Positions 9,370 to 17,255 of a stretch of DNA of 64,000 nt are shown here, piece by piece. This DNA comes from Bradyrhizobium sp. 141 (lineage in GTDB: Bacteria > Pseudomonadota > Alphaproteobacteria > Rhizobiales > Xanthobacteraceae): contig NZ_JADPKR010000094.1 of assembly GCF_023074055.1 (NCBI RefSeq), positions 310,001-374,000 of the forward strand. Direction: 5' to 3'. Position 1 is the first letter of the stretch. Each line of letters starts with the position of its first letter. The notes beneath the pieces are model-generated. The model was not told where the DNA came from, made no database searches, and worked only from the letters and a program-made list of their open reading frames with translations. The translations under genes and the position numbers were made by a program.

Positions 9370-9891
9370 ATGTATGGATTGATCGTAATGTTGACCATGC
9401 TCGCACTGTGCAGCATTGTGTTTGCCGGCGAATTGACGGGGCCGGCAAAGGTCATCAGCACCGACACCCTTGAAATTCACGGGACACGCGTTCGGCTCTG
9501 GGGCATCGACGCGCCGGACAAGACTCAAATGTGCCGAGATATCAACGTCAATCCATATCGATGTGGCCTCAGGGCCGCGAGCGATCTTGAAAACTTCATT
9601 GCAGAGCGCGAAGTCAGTTGTCTGTCAGTCCTGGAGGATGAGTGTGGACGGACGATGGCGACCTGTTCAGCTGATGGCATCGATCTCGGAGAATGGTTGG
9701 TGCGTAATGGTCTCGTGCTCGATTGGGCGCAATACTCCAGGGGACGATACCAAGCTGCGCAACGCGCGGCCGATCGTGCCGGGCTGGGCTTGTGGGCGGG
9801 CAGCTTTGCCGTACCTTGGCTATATCGAGCGTGCATTCGGTTAGGTGGTCGACCAGCCAGTTGTTCTGACGACGCGAATGCACATCCTTGA
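9370..9891 (+). CDS. Secreted thermonuclease-like (SNase domain) protein
   Basis: 173 residues. Residues 1-19 (MYGLIVMLTMLALCSIVFAG) form a signal peptide. The following SNase-type barrel shows KVISTDTLEIHGTRVRLWGIDAPD, the common SNase N-terminal pattern, and later GEWLVRNGLVLDWAQYSRGRY with the family's conserved ALV-x-G-x-A-x region. Related rhizobial proteins are annotated as thermonuclease family and are periplasmic or exported. Active-site Arg/Glu residues are only partly clear, so activity is uncertain. It stands alone. Confidence 0.75.
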   Translation: MYGLIVMLTMLALCSIVFAGELTGPAKVISTDTLEIHGTRVRLWGIDAPDKTQMCRDINVNPYRCGLRAASDLENFIAEREVSCLSVLEDECGRTMATCSADGIDLGEWLVRNGLVLDWAQYSRGRYQAAQRAADRAGLGLWAGSFAVPWLYRACIRLGGRPASCSDDANAHP

Positions 9892-10389
9892 CTCGTATTC
9901 CCCACACCAGAATATATATTACAGTCGGTTCCGCACAAGGTGACAGTCACGGGCGAGCTGGCGTCGACCGGAGTGAGCAAGCTTCCCACTGCCGCCCAAC
10001 CATGCTCAAAGGAGTAAGATGGTCTCAACCTCTCGTAAGCGCGAAAGTCGCAAGACCAGAAAATCGCGTGCTCCGCAGGAACGCCATCGTTCTCGGCGTA
10101 ATTCTTGGGAACCCTGGACGCGCGGTCATGCCAAGGCGGCGCCTTTTGAGTTCGAGAGAGAGCCGCATTTACCTCAGAAGAATGGCGGGTTCTCCGGAGC
10201 CTAAACAAGACAAACGCGTGGCACGGAAAAAACAATCAGATTCCGCCGGGTACAGGTTGAGCGGAAGAAAGAAGGCCAGTGGCGTTCAAGGCACCACTGG
10301 GCAAGGTAGGCAACACGAATGTGGCTTGGGATGCAGCCTGCCTCTACTCCATTCGACTCGAGTTTTCGGGTTTTGACATACCCAGGGCT
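9892..10389 (+). other. Gap of about 500 bp
   Basis: Short Arg/Lys-rich open frames are present on the plus strand, but none has a ribosome site or known motif. Nothing else recognised. Confidence 0.35.
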
Positions 10390-10876
10390 CGCAGCTTGAT
10401 TCCCAGAGGTCGCCAGATGCTGTCCCACCAAAACTCATACACTCGCACTCAAATCTGATGGACCAAGCCGGTGTGAGCGCTTGCTCAACGCCGGCTCCGC
10501 GGGACCCATCGAAACGACGGTAATCGAATTGCGCCCTTTGCCGCGGGAACGCCGCATAGGTCCCTTCCCGGACTTCGCTGCTGTTGGCGATATCGGCCGC
10601 GATTGCCTTTTCAAGCCACGGCTGCTCCGATATACGCCAGAATTTGGCCGGGCGAGTAAGAAGCTGAACACCACACGTGCGGTTTCGGTGACAAAGACGT
10701 GTGGACCTGCCTTGCAGGCGCCGATCACAACAATGCCACAGAAGACAATGCAGCTGTTCGTTCGGTTGGAAACAGCATGGCTCGCTGACGACTGGCTGGA
10801 GATCCGCTGAATGAGCAACACCGCATGCGACGAGCGCAACTGCTGCGGCAGCCCGAGCAAGAACGTCAGATCGCAT
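10390..10876 (-). pseudogene. Decayed outer-membrane beta-barrel (Omp25/31-like) gene
   Basis: The minus-strand frame begins with a clear signal peptide (MRSDVLARAAAAVALVACG, then VAHSADL) and ends with GAGVEQALTPAWSIRFE, which matches the porin-family pattern GAGVEYALTxNWSVxxEY. The middle has lost the usual glycine-rich strands and includes unlikely Cys/His clusters, so internal deletions or frameshifts are likely. In Rhizobiales these genes make small outer-membrane proteins of about 230 residues. The exact ends of the remnant are approximate. Confidence 0.42.
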
Positions 10877-11412
10877 ATCACCTCCCGAACACGAAGTGCG
10901 CGCCTTCCAGAACGAAGCGTGAGCCACTGAACTCGCAGCGTCGCTCCCATGCCCTCGTGGTGTGCAGACGCTGTGCCGACGGGCACGATGCAAGCTCCCG
11001 GCGTTTTTCGATCGCGATGTCGTCTACGCGACAATAGCGGTCATTGTTCAAACAAGCCGCCGGTCTGAGGTCGAACACGAATCGAATGCCGCGCGTCGGC
11101 ACCGCCAGTTCGATGATGATTAGGTGATCGAGCTTCTTTGCAGCCACACAATGAAGTCGCACCGACAATTCGAGGCGCGGAGCTGAGCTCAGTCAGAGAT
11201 CGCAAGCTCACCTGACTGCGATCTAACAATTGAACTGGTCGGCAGTCCCTGATGGTGCCGACGCGGGATAGTCGGAAGCAGTTCGGAACAAACGAACACG
11301 ATCTGCCGATCTGCATCTTCTCCCCTGCTGCTCCGGAGTCAGGCATCGTATAACTCCGGCAAGCGACCTTTCTTGACCATCGCCCGGAGATCAGCCGCAT
11401 AGCTGGGTTTCA
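10877..11412 (-). other. Gap with a possible PilZ-like remnant
   Basis: About 535 bp. A minus-strand frame near 11150-11290 reads TIRDCRPVQLLDRSQVSL, vaguely like the core of rhizobial PilZ proteins, but it is short and not continuous. Nothing else is recognised. Confidence 0.2.
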
Positions 11413-11735
11413 TTGCCGTTCTATTCGCACGGCGATCTCGGCAGCGAGTTGTTCGTGCCGTTCTGGGTGGTGAATTGCGCCAGACGTGATGCCGGTGGGA
11501 CCCTGATGGGCGGCTGGCGTATCGTCCGCACTAGGGCTTTCGCGTCACGACCAGGTCGCGGCCAGATGGTCTCGGCCCAGAGGCCTTGCATCAGCATGTT
11601 GTTCTTGGCGACTTTCCTCGCCATTGTCGGCGCGCCGCGCCCCTCGGCGGTGCGCTGGAACGTGGCCAGCTCGATCGTCTATGCCTGGAGAATCACGTGC
11701 CGGCCTCGGCGATCGTTGCGGCGCTGACCTGGTGG
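11413..11735 (+). pseudogene. Decayed PiT-family phosphate permease (C-terminal part)
   Basis: The open frame contains FVPFWVVNCA, GTLMGGWRIVRT and SMLFLATFLAI, matching the second repeat of PiT inorganic phosphate transporters (GTLxGGWRIVxTMG ... LFLATxLGIPVSTTH). The VSTTH motif is missing: the frame jumps straight to SAVRWNVASSIVYAW, the PiT C-terminal helix, and the last piece (VPASAIVAALTWWG) is in another frame. So there is an internal deletion plus a frameshift, and the N-terminal half is absent. Clearly a remnant. Confidence 0.65.
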
Positions 11736-11758
11736 GGTCAATGCTTTCGATGTTTTCG

Positions 11759-12073
11759 TCAGGACACGAGCTTCAGCCCGACAATGCCGGCGACGATCAG
11801 TCCGATGCTGGCAAGGCGAAACGCGGCGGCCGGTTCTCCGAACAGGATGATCCCGAGCGCTGCGGTGCCGACCGCACCGATGCCGGTCCAGACCGCATAA
11901 GCAGTTCCAATGGGCAGCGTCTTTAGAGCAAGGCCGAGCAGGATCACGCTGCCGGCCATGGCCGCGAGCGTGAGCACGGACGGAACGGGCTTGGTAAAGC
12001 CCTCGGTGTATTTGAGGCCGATTGCCCAGGCGACCTCCAGCAGGCCGGCGACCAACAAAATGCTCCAAGCCAT
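11759..12073 (-). CDS. sugE: SugE/Gdx small multidrug-resistance family guanidinium exporter
   Basis: 104 residues with four membrane helices. The N-terminal MAWSILLVAGLLEVAWAIGL carries the essential Glu of the SMR family (in LLEVAWA), and the following KYTEGFTKPVPS, GTAYAVWTGIGAVG and GEPAAAFRLASIG match the SugE (Gdx) subgroup, which swaps guanidinium for protons. GGAGGG lies 5 bases before the ATG at 12073 (read on the minus strand). A guanidine-II-like hairpin pair lies directly upstream, which supports guanidinium as substrate. Confidence 0.9.
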   Translation of the reverse strand: MAWSILLVAGLLEVAWAIGLKYTEGFTKPVPSVLTLAAMAGSVILLGLALKTLPIGTAYAVWTGIGAVGTAALGIILFGEPAAAFRLASIGLIVAGIVGLKLVS

Positions 12074-12091
12074 GGCGGCCCTCCGTTCATG

Positions 12092-12141
12092 GCAGGGTCG
12101 TCCCCGCGGCTGATGTGGTGATGAGCTGGAAGGCCATCCTT
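12092..12141 (-). promoter_or_regulatory. Probable guanidine-II (mini-ykkC) riboswitch leader of sugE
   Basis: On the minus strand GCGGGGACGACCCTGC (12092-12107) forms a hairpin with an ACGA tetraloop, the P2 element of guanidine-II riboswitches, placed just before the GGAGGG ribosome site of sugE. About 22 bases upstream, AAGG-ATGG-CCTT (12130-12141) makes a second short hairpin in the P1 position, with loop ATGG instead of the consensus ACGR. Ligand binding needs two ACGR loops, so the variant P1 may weaken the response. Confidence 0.6.
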
Positions 12142-12189
12142 GCCAGGGCTCGTGATTCGCTTCGAGCAGGGGTCAACTTCTCTCAAAGA

Positions 12190-13104
12190 TCAGCATTCCG
12201 ACGTTATTGGTTCGGCGAATTCACACGATCGACAAAGCAGAAATCCGTCCGTTCCGTTCATGCGATCGGCAATCTTGCAAAAAGCTGCCCCTTCGAAGAG
12301 ATCCTTGTACCTGTCGCGGAGGAGGTTGCCCAACACGTGTCGTCGCTCAAAATCCATGCAGCAGAAAGTGACGTCGCCGTTTGGGAGAAGAACATTACGA
12401 TATTGCCGTTCGTCAGGACATGTCAGTGCTCCAACGATTGGCTGCCGCGCTCCAACCATCTTCTCGCCGTTGCCAGCCCTGCTGCGCGGCGGACGCGAGC
12501 GAACCAGCGCTTTGTCAGGAATTATGCCGACAAGTTCGGGATGCACCTCGCCCATGACTATGAAGAGCAACGATGAAATGTCGGCATCGACAAGTTGGCG
12601 CATCAAATCGACATAGTTGCGCCTGACGAGACCACTATCCATGTGCGTGGCGTCATCAAAAACATGCACCAGGAAAACGCGGAACTGCAGCGCACGCAAG
12701 CGTCTTAGATCCCGCCCGTTCATTCCTGCCAGGGTTGTGGAAATCCGGATTCCATGGCCACACGCATAGGCATGCTCAACCATTTCGGTGCAAGCCGGAT
12801 TGAGCCAAGGCTCCGAATACCCGGAAAAGCTGATGTCGACAGGTGCTGGTACGCGCGCCAGACACCGCTTGAAATCTTGGAGAGAAAGATGCTTCACCTC
12901 GGATATCTCTCTTTGCCGTTCGGCAAAGTTGTCCTGCGGGCAATAAGAACATCCGACGACACAGCCCGTTGTCGTAGTTATCTCCAAGACCCTGCCGCCA
13001 CTGATTGCAGAGCGCAGCTCCTGTAGAGTCATCGATTCTATATTGTCCACTTCCGCGCTCCGCGTTTGGAACAAAGAGATCTTGAGGGGACCGTCGATTT
13101 GCAT
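12190..13104 (-). CDS. Radical SAM / SPASM-like domain protein
   Basis: 304 residues. CVVGCSYC (residues ~48-55) is the CxxxCxxC site for the S-adenosylmethionine [4Fe-4S] cluster; EITTTTGC precedes it and FSGYSEPWLNP follows, a typical GxGEP-like strand. The C-terminus has further cysteines (TFCCMD, LLCRSCEFA) in a SPASM-like arrangement for auxiliary Fe-S clusters. Such proteins often modify peptides or sugars; no precursor peptide gene is visible beside it. The ATG at 13104 has no strong ribosome site, and an internal ATG at about 13031 is possible. Confidence 0.8.
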   Translation of the reverse strand: MQIDGPLKISLFQTRSAEVDNIESMTLQELRSAISGGRVLEITTTTGCVVGCSYCPQDNFAERQREISEVKHLSLQDFKRCLARVPAPVDISFSGYSEPWLNPACTEMVEHAYACGHGIRISTTLAGMNGRDLRRLRALQFRVFLVHVFDDATHMDSGLVRRNYVDLMRQLVDADISSLLFIVMGEVHPELVGIIPDKALVRSRPPRSRAGNGEKMVGARQPIVGALTCPDERQYRNVLLPNGDVTFCCMDFERRHVLGNLLRDRYKDLFEGAAFCKIADRMNGTDGFLLCRSCEFAEPITSEC

Positions 13105-13714
13105 CTCATGCCGATTCGCTCATGCATCATTCTCGATTCGTCGTCCATCAGCGCGACACGGCACCGTCGCAAGCGCGGTCGCGACAGATGAAGAAAGCGC
13201 CACGGCTCTCTCCCCTTAGCGCCCCAGTCTAGCAGGATTGGACGGCTGCCGAATGCACATGTGTCCATGGGGTTGGTCTAACGTCTCGTTTATTCCAACA
13301 AGCATCACTCATGCCATTGGCGGTACTGTCCATAACTCGACACGTCCGCGAAAATGTCGTCCCAAATGCGCAACCGAAGCGCAACTCTACGCGATCGATA
13401 GCGTACAATATGACGCTACGTACGATTCAAGCTCTCTTGAAAATGAGTTGAATGGCAGCTTTCTTATGAAATGTGACGGTGTAGCCGCCGCCCCGAGCAC
13501 CACGTCATCATGATCAACGTGGTCGGCATCGACCCGCGAAGTTCCGATTGCGGGTGCCCTTGGCCCCAGTCGAGAATGCAAAGTCTTCACCTTCGTGCGG
13601 CAAATCGTTAATTTCAACAGTTGAAAACGCTACTCAACATAGGAGTGAGCTGGCGCGATTTGCGCGACTCGGGCTAAGTCGACCTCGTCTTCTTACTGTC
13701 GCTAAAGGAAAAAG
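13105..13714 (+). other. Gap of about 610 bp
   Basis: No supportable gene, tRNA or repeat; several short AT-richer stretches suggest decayed intergenic sequence. Confidence 0.4.
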
Positions 13715-14101
13715 ATGGTCGCTATCGCCCGTGAATTGCCGGCTTCACGTTACGCACTTGAAATCGATGGGCGACTCAAGACTGAATTTGCAACGAGAGA
13801 CGGGGCCAAAACCGGCGCGCGCGAGCTGAAGAAGCAGTTTCCCATGCTGCGAGTCAGATCTATGGCGCGCAAACCAAGACTCGAGAGGACGTCGCGTGAG
13901 GCTGGGCGATCGATCGCAGCGAGGCCACGTGCTGACTTCTTGCTGATAAATGGCCTTGAAATCTATATAAGGCCAGCACGGCAAACCAGGCCGGTGGCGG
14001 CATCGGTACAAAGTTGCCCACCAGAAAGCACCACAACGGATTGGGCCTATCTGCCGATGAGGTGCCGATACGGCCGGGAAGTCCTCTCTTCAGCAAGCTA
14101 A
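13715..14101 (+). CDS. Small hypothetical protein, frameshifted near its end
   Basis: AAAGGA at 13704-13709 precedes ATG at 13715. The first ~48 residues (MVAIARELPASRYALEIDGR..., KTEFATRDGAKTGARELKKQ) resemble short conserved rhizobial hypothetical proteins of about 60 residues. Around 13858 the frame seems to lose one base: shifting by one gives IYGAQTKTREDVA and a stop at 13897-13899, a natural end. As written, the frame runs on to 14101 through residues with no conserved look. Probably a recent pseudogene or a single-base sequence error. Confidence 0.5.
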   Translation: MVAIARELPASRYALEIDGRLKTEFATRDGAKTGARELKKQFPMLRVRSMARKPRLERTSREAGRSIAARPRADFLLINGLEIYIRPARQTRPVAASVQSCPPESTTTDWAYLPMRCRYGREVLSSAS

Positions 14102-14340
14102 CACAGATTGTGAGCTCCGCATGTCGCGAGACACCGTCGAGTTTTGCGATCGAGAGTTTTCACGAGCCGGAAACCACTCTTCCATTCATCATCGACACCT
14201 GCCTGGTATGTGTTTGGCCTCAGGCCGCGATAATATTATGATCGCGATGACAATCTCGTCATCGAGCCTGACCACAGGCTATTCACAAATTCCAGGAAAA
14301 GCAGAGTCCCTCGGGCTTCTCTTTCCAGCCTGCTGCGCGG

Positions 14341-14425
14341 CTTCGTTGATTTTGCGTCTTTTTGTTTAAATCCGATCGCGTTCGTTACGCTTCGGCTGGG
14401 GCGTTTCTGGTGCGAAACTGGTGCA
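14341..14425 (+). repeat. Diverged direct repeat, copy 1 (about 85 bp)
   Basis: Shares the blocks CTTCGTTGATTT, GATCGCGTTCGT and GTTTCTGGTGC-AAACTGGT, in the same order and spacing, with 16905-16988. Each copy lies a short way upstream of a tRNA-like 3' end. It may be the tail of an old integrase gene or the arm of an attachment site. The flanking stretch 14102-14500 has no gene. Confidence 0.6.
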
Positions 14426-14500
14426 GTAACGCCTGCTCATGCAGGCGAGCCGGGATTGACATCCGCCAGGGCTCTATCGCCGAACTCTCTTCACCTTGAC

Positions 14501-14557
14501 CATCAAGCGGATCGACTTGGCCCTCTCAAGGCTGAAACAGGGGTTCGATTCCCCTAG
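14501..14557 (+). pseudogene. Decayed tRNA-Glu(CTC), cut by the IS; 3' tip at 16050-16062
   Basis: GGCCCTCTCAAGGCTG gives an anticodon arm with loop CTCTCAA (U33, anticodon CTC, A37), and AGGGGTTCGATTCCCCT is a perfect T-arm. If the insertion sequence is removed, the sequence continues AGGGAGCG-CCA (end 16062), the tRNA-Glu type acceptor end with discriminator G and encoded CCA. The 5' half (acceptor and D-arm) is only vaguely recognisable before 14510, so no working tRNA is made. A tRNA 3' half like this is a classic attachment-site remnant of an integrated island. Confidence 0.65.
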
Positions 14558-14630
14558 GAGCCTGTCCCGGTAATGGACTTGGGATCAAGCGAATCGAGTT
14601 CTGAGCGTTTTTTTGGAGACAAGTTTCTCC

Positions 14631-15987
14631 TTAGCGTGCTGCTGCGAGTTTTGTGAGGTTGTGGGCGGTGCAGATCATGGCCCATTCGGCTTTGACCTTG
14701 TCGATGCCGCGCAGGAGGAACTGGCGGAAGCCTCTTGCCTGCTTGATCTGGCCGAAGACGGGCTCGACGATCTGTTTTCGCAATCGATACCGGCTTCGAT
14801 AGCCTGCGCGCTTGAGCTTTGTGCTCATTCTGGCGATGAGCGTGCCGGATTTGAGCTTCCTTTTTGCCGTGGCCGCCTTGGTGCCGTGCTTTTGCCGTCC
14901 AGTGGCGACGTAGCCCTCGATCCGGCGTCGAACGAGCGTGCGAAGATTGGCTTGCGAGCAATAGCCCGAATCGGCCGATGCTTCATCCGGGTTCGTCCCG
15001 AGATTGGCTTTGATGGCATCGAGCAAGGGTGCGAGCTGCGCCTGATCGCTCGGCGAGTTGGTCAGCGTGTGCGCCACGATGATCTGATGGGCGCCATCGA
15101 CGGCGGCCTGTGCGTTGTAGCCCTGGATGAAGCCGTTTTTGGTCGGCATCACGCGGCTGTCGGGATCGGTGAAGTTGCGTTGCGCCTTGTCGCTCGGCTC
15201 TGCCGTGACAGGCTTGGACTTGCGTCCCGGCCGGCCCCTGCCGCCGTCGCCGGAGCCGTCGTCGTCCGGCTTCGAGGCGGCTTTGGTTTCGGCAGCAGCC
15301 TTGGCTTCGGCTTCCAGCGCGGCCTTGGCGGCCCGGATCTTCTCGAGCCGCTTCTCTTTATTGGCCATCCAGTCCGGCATCTCGTCGCCGCGCTTCAAGG
15401 CTCCGAACTGGCGGTCCTCGGCCTTGTCGGTCTGAGCGGCTTCGGCGAACCAGCGTTGGACTTCGGCAGCAAGCCTCGGTTCGGCCTCTTTCATCCGGCC
15501 ATAGCTCATCGCCTTGTTGATCCCGGCATTGGCCTTGATCTTGGTGCCATCGAGCGCCACATGGCCAAGCTTCACAAGGCCGGCCTCGCGGCACAGCTTC
15601 AAGACCTGCCGGAACAGGCCCGATAGCGCGGCCCGATAGCGCGGCCAGATGGCGCTTGCGGAACTCGCTGATCGTGCGGAAGTCCGGACGCTGCATCCCC
15701 GTTACTGCCGCAAAATCCAGCCGCTCCTCGCAGCCCCGAGCGATCCTGCGCGACGAGTAGATCCCCTGGCTGTAAGCATAAAGCAGCAGCGCCACCATCA
15801 TGCCAGGATGATAGGGCGGAAAGCCGCGCTCCTCGTCGTAGGCATCCATGATCGCCGACAGGTCCAAACCCGTGCGAACCGTGTCGCGAACAAAGTGGGC
15901 CACGTGCCCGGGAGGCACCAAATCCTGGACCGACGGCGGCAGCAGCCAAACCTGATCAACGTCCCAAGGACGAAATGTCTTGCTCAT
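14631..15987 (-). pseudogene. IS1182-family transposase, broken by a 13-bp duplication
   Basis: The N-terminal part (start at 15987, MSKTFRPWDVDQVWLLPPS) has the IS1182/DUF772 region (GFPPYHPGMMVALLLYAYSQ, FRTISEFRKRHL). The C-terminal part (down to TAA at 14631) has the DDE domain: GHVALDGTKIKANAG, DPDSRVMPTKNGFIQGYNAQ, ADSGYCSQ and the EPVFGQIKQARGFRQFLLRG tail. The two parts are in different frames and meet at a tandem duplication of 13 bases (15617-15642). Removing one copy should restore a protein of about 450 residues. As it stands the transposase is inactive. Confidence 0.88.
15617..15642 (-). repeat. 13-bp tandem duplication in the transposase gene
   Basis: GGCCCGATAGCGC occurs twice in direct succession (15617-15629 and 15630-15642). 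Thirteen is not a multiple of three, so it shifts the reading frame at this point. Confidence 0.9.
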
Positions 15988-16062
15988 CCGCCGTTTGAAT
16001 CACGACGCTTGTGCTTCGTCGAGAAAAATCCGATTACTCGGACAGGCTCCTAGGGAGCGCCA

Positions 16063-16369
16063 GCAAACTCAGGCACTTAGTTAGCCATCAGCCGCGTTCG
16101 TTGAATAATGGTTGAATAAGACGCTGGTGAACAGCGGCGAACGCTTGCGGAATTTGCTGCCGTCATTCGCCAAATTGCCTCGGCGCACGCCTGACTGTGG
16201 CTGGCGCATTCGCGAAAAATTTCTGCGTCGCCCCTTGGTGTCCGGAAATATTCAAACCACCGCTAAGGTGCGCTGTCGTACGCGAGCGCCCTCGGATGTT
16301 CGCATTGACGTTGCTCTTCGCACAATCAACTCTTGTCCCGCACGAGATTTGTGCGAATAGGAGGGCCAC
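16063..16369 (+). other. Gap after the IS element
   Basis: About 310 bp. No gene supported; the downstream edge holds the ribosome site (GGAGGG, 16360-16365) of the next gene. Confidence 0.5.
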
Positions 16370-16636
16370 GTGAGATACATTCGACGAGAGAAAATTAGCG
16401 GAAAACAATCACAAGTCAGTCTATCCGATCCGAAGGCCGCAGCACTAATCACGATGCCATTCGCCCAGCGGCTCACCTGCACTATTGACGATGCATGCGA
16501 AGTGACCGGCTTGGGACGCACAAAGCTTTACGAGTTGATAGGAACTGGGCGTATCGTCACGACAACGATCGGACGTCGGCGACTAGTAGTGGTGCGCTCA
16601 CTACTGGCGCTACTTGACACCAACATGTCGAACTAA
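16370..16636 (+). CDS. Excisionase-like helix-turn-helix DNA-binding protein
   Basis: 88 residues with a GTG start at 16370 preceded by GGAGGG; an internal ATG at 16454 (MPFAQRL) is possible. The domain CTIDDACEVTGLGRTKLYELIGTGRIVTTTIGRRRLV has the winged-HTH of the excisionase/AlpA/MerR-like (HTH_17) family. These small proteins act as recombination directionality factors or regulators of integrative elements. Its place between tRNA remnants fits such a role, but no integrase gene is intact nearby. Confidence 0.75.
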   Translation: MRYIRREKISGKQSQVSLSDPKAAALITMPFAQRLTCTIDDACEVTGLGRTKLYELIGTGRIVTTTIGRRRLVVVRSLLALLDTNMSN

Positions 16637-16842
16637 TGGACGGGCGACTTAAGCGAGCAACCTCACTTTGAACGCGCTTTTCCTTCGGCACTCATCTTAA
16701 TGACACGAATGCGCTTCCTCAGCCGATCGAAATTCGTCCGCTCTCCAATCAGACGCTCATACTGGAGCATTGATTGACGAGCTTTGGGTTATCTCACCCT
16801 TTGAACTCGATGAAGGCTTCGTCTCGCGTCCTTCTTGAAGGT

Positions 16843-16890
16843 TGGTGAGCCCGACTGGTTCGAACCTGCAACCCGACCGTTATGAGCGGC
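16843..16890 (-). pseudogene. tRNA-Met(CAT) 3'-half fragment
   Basis: On the minus strand GCCGCTCATAACGGTC is an anticodon arm with loop CTCATAA (anticodon CAT). It is followed by GGGTTGCAGGTTCGAACC and ends GGGCTCACCA with an encoded CCA. No matching 5' half lies upstream. The T-stem has mismatches, so it is not a working tRNA. It looks like an attachment-site remnant left by integration into a tRNA-Met gene. Confidence 0.6.
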
Positions 16891-16904
16891 AGAATATCGA
16901 TCGC

Positions 16905-16988
16905 CTTCGTTGATTTGCTGCGTTTTCGTTCGAGGTTGATCGCGTTCGTGGCGTTTCGTTAGCGCTGTTTCTGGTGCAAAACTGGTTG
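16905..16988 (+). repeat. Diverged direct repeat, copy 2
   Basis: Partner of 14341-14425, same orientation, about 70% identical by eye, with shared blocks CTTCGTTGATTT, GATCGCGTTCGT and GTTTCTGGTGC-AAACTGGT. Confidence 0.6.
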
Positions 16989-17007
16989 CGGTGGAAACTC
17001 GACCTTC

Positions 17008-17054
17008 GTTCTGTGGAACAGGAGGTCGGTGGTTCGAGTCACCCAACTGTATCA
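17008..17054 (+). other. Second tRNA-like 3' tail
   Basis: GGTGGTTCGAGTCACCC has the shape of a T-arm (one base short on the 3' side) and is followed by CAACTGTATCA, like an acceptor end with CCA mutated to TCA. The part before it does not form a proper anticodon arm. I cannot name the isoacceptor. Confidence 0.35.
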
Positions 17055-17255
17055 TTCAAATCAATCACTTAGCGGGTGCTCGCTTCGTTCCAGCGCTCGA
17101 ATTTTGCGCGTGGGAAGAGCTCTGGGGAATGACCGCTCAATCCCCGGCGAGACATCCTCACCGCCGGGTATCCTCCTAAGGACTGATCGCGTGGGCTACC
17201 CGCGATAGTTGTCTAGCGTCCACGGCCCGCTACAATGCCGAGCATTGGGGGACGT

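Larger units (their letters stand above)
14558..16049 (-). mobile_element. IS1182-family insertion sequence
   Basis: About 1,492 bp. The ends are inverted repeats: GAGCCTGTCCCGGTAAT at the left and, read on the opposite strand, GAGCCTGTCCGAGTAAT at the right. CTAG flanks both sides (14554-14557 and 16050-16053) as a 4-bp palindromic target duplication, as expected for this family. The single transposase gene inside is frameshifted. The element landed in the acceptor stem of the tRNA-Glu remnant. Confidence 0.88.
16637..17255 (+). other. Intergenic zone with tRNA fragments and repeat
   Basis: About 620 bp without a supported protein gene; contains the tRNA-Met 3' half (minus strand), repeat copy 2 and a second tRNA-like tail, listed separately. 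Confidence 0.55.

Noticed and set aside
10435..11034. 199-residue minus-strand open frame
   Set aside because: It is a frame-shifted shadow of the porin remnant and has no protein-like conservation.
14613..15626. Long plus-strand open frame opposite the transposase
   Set aside because: It is the antisense shadow of the GC-rich transposase gene; the minus-strand frames have clear IS1182 motifs.
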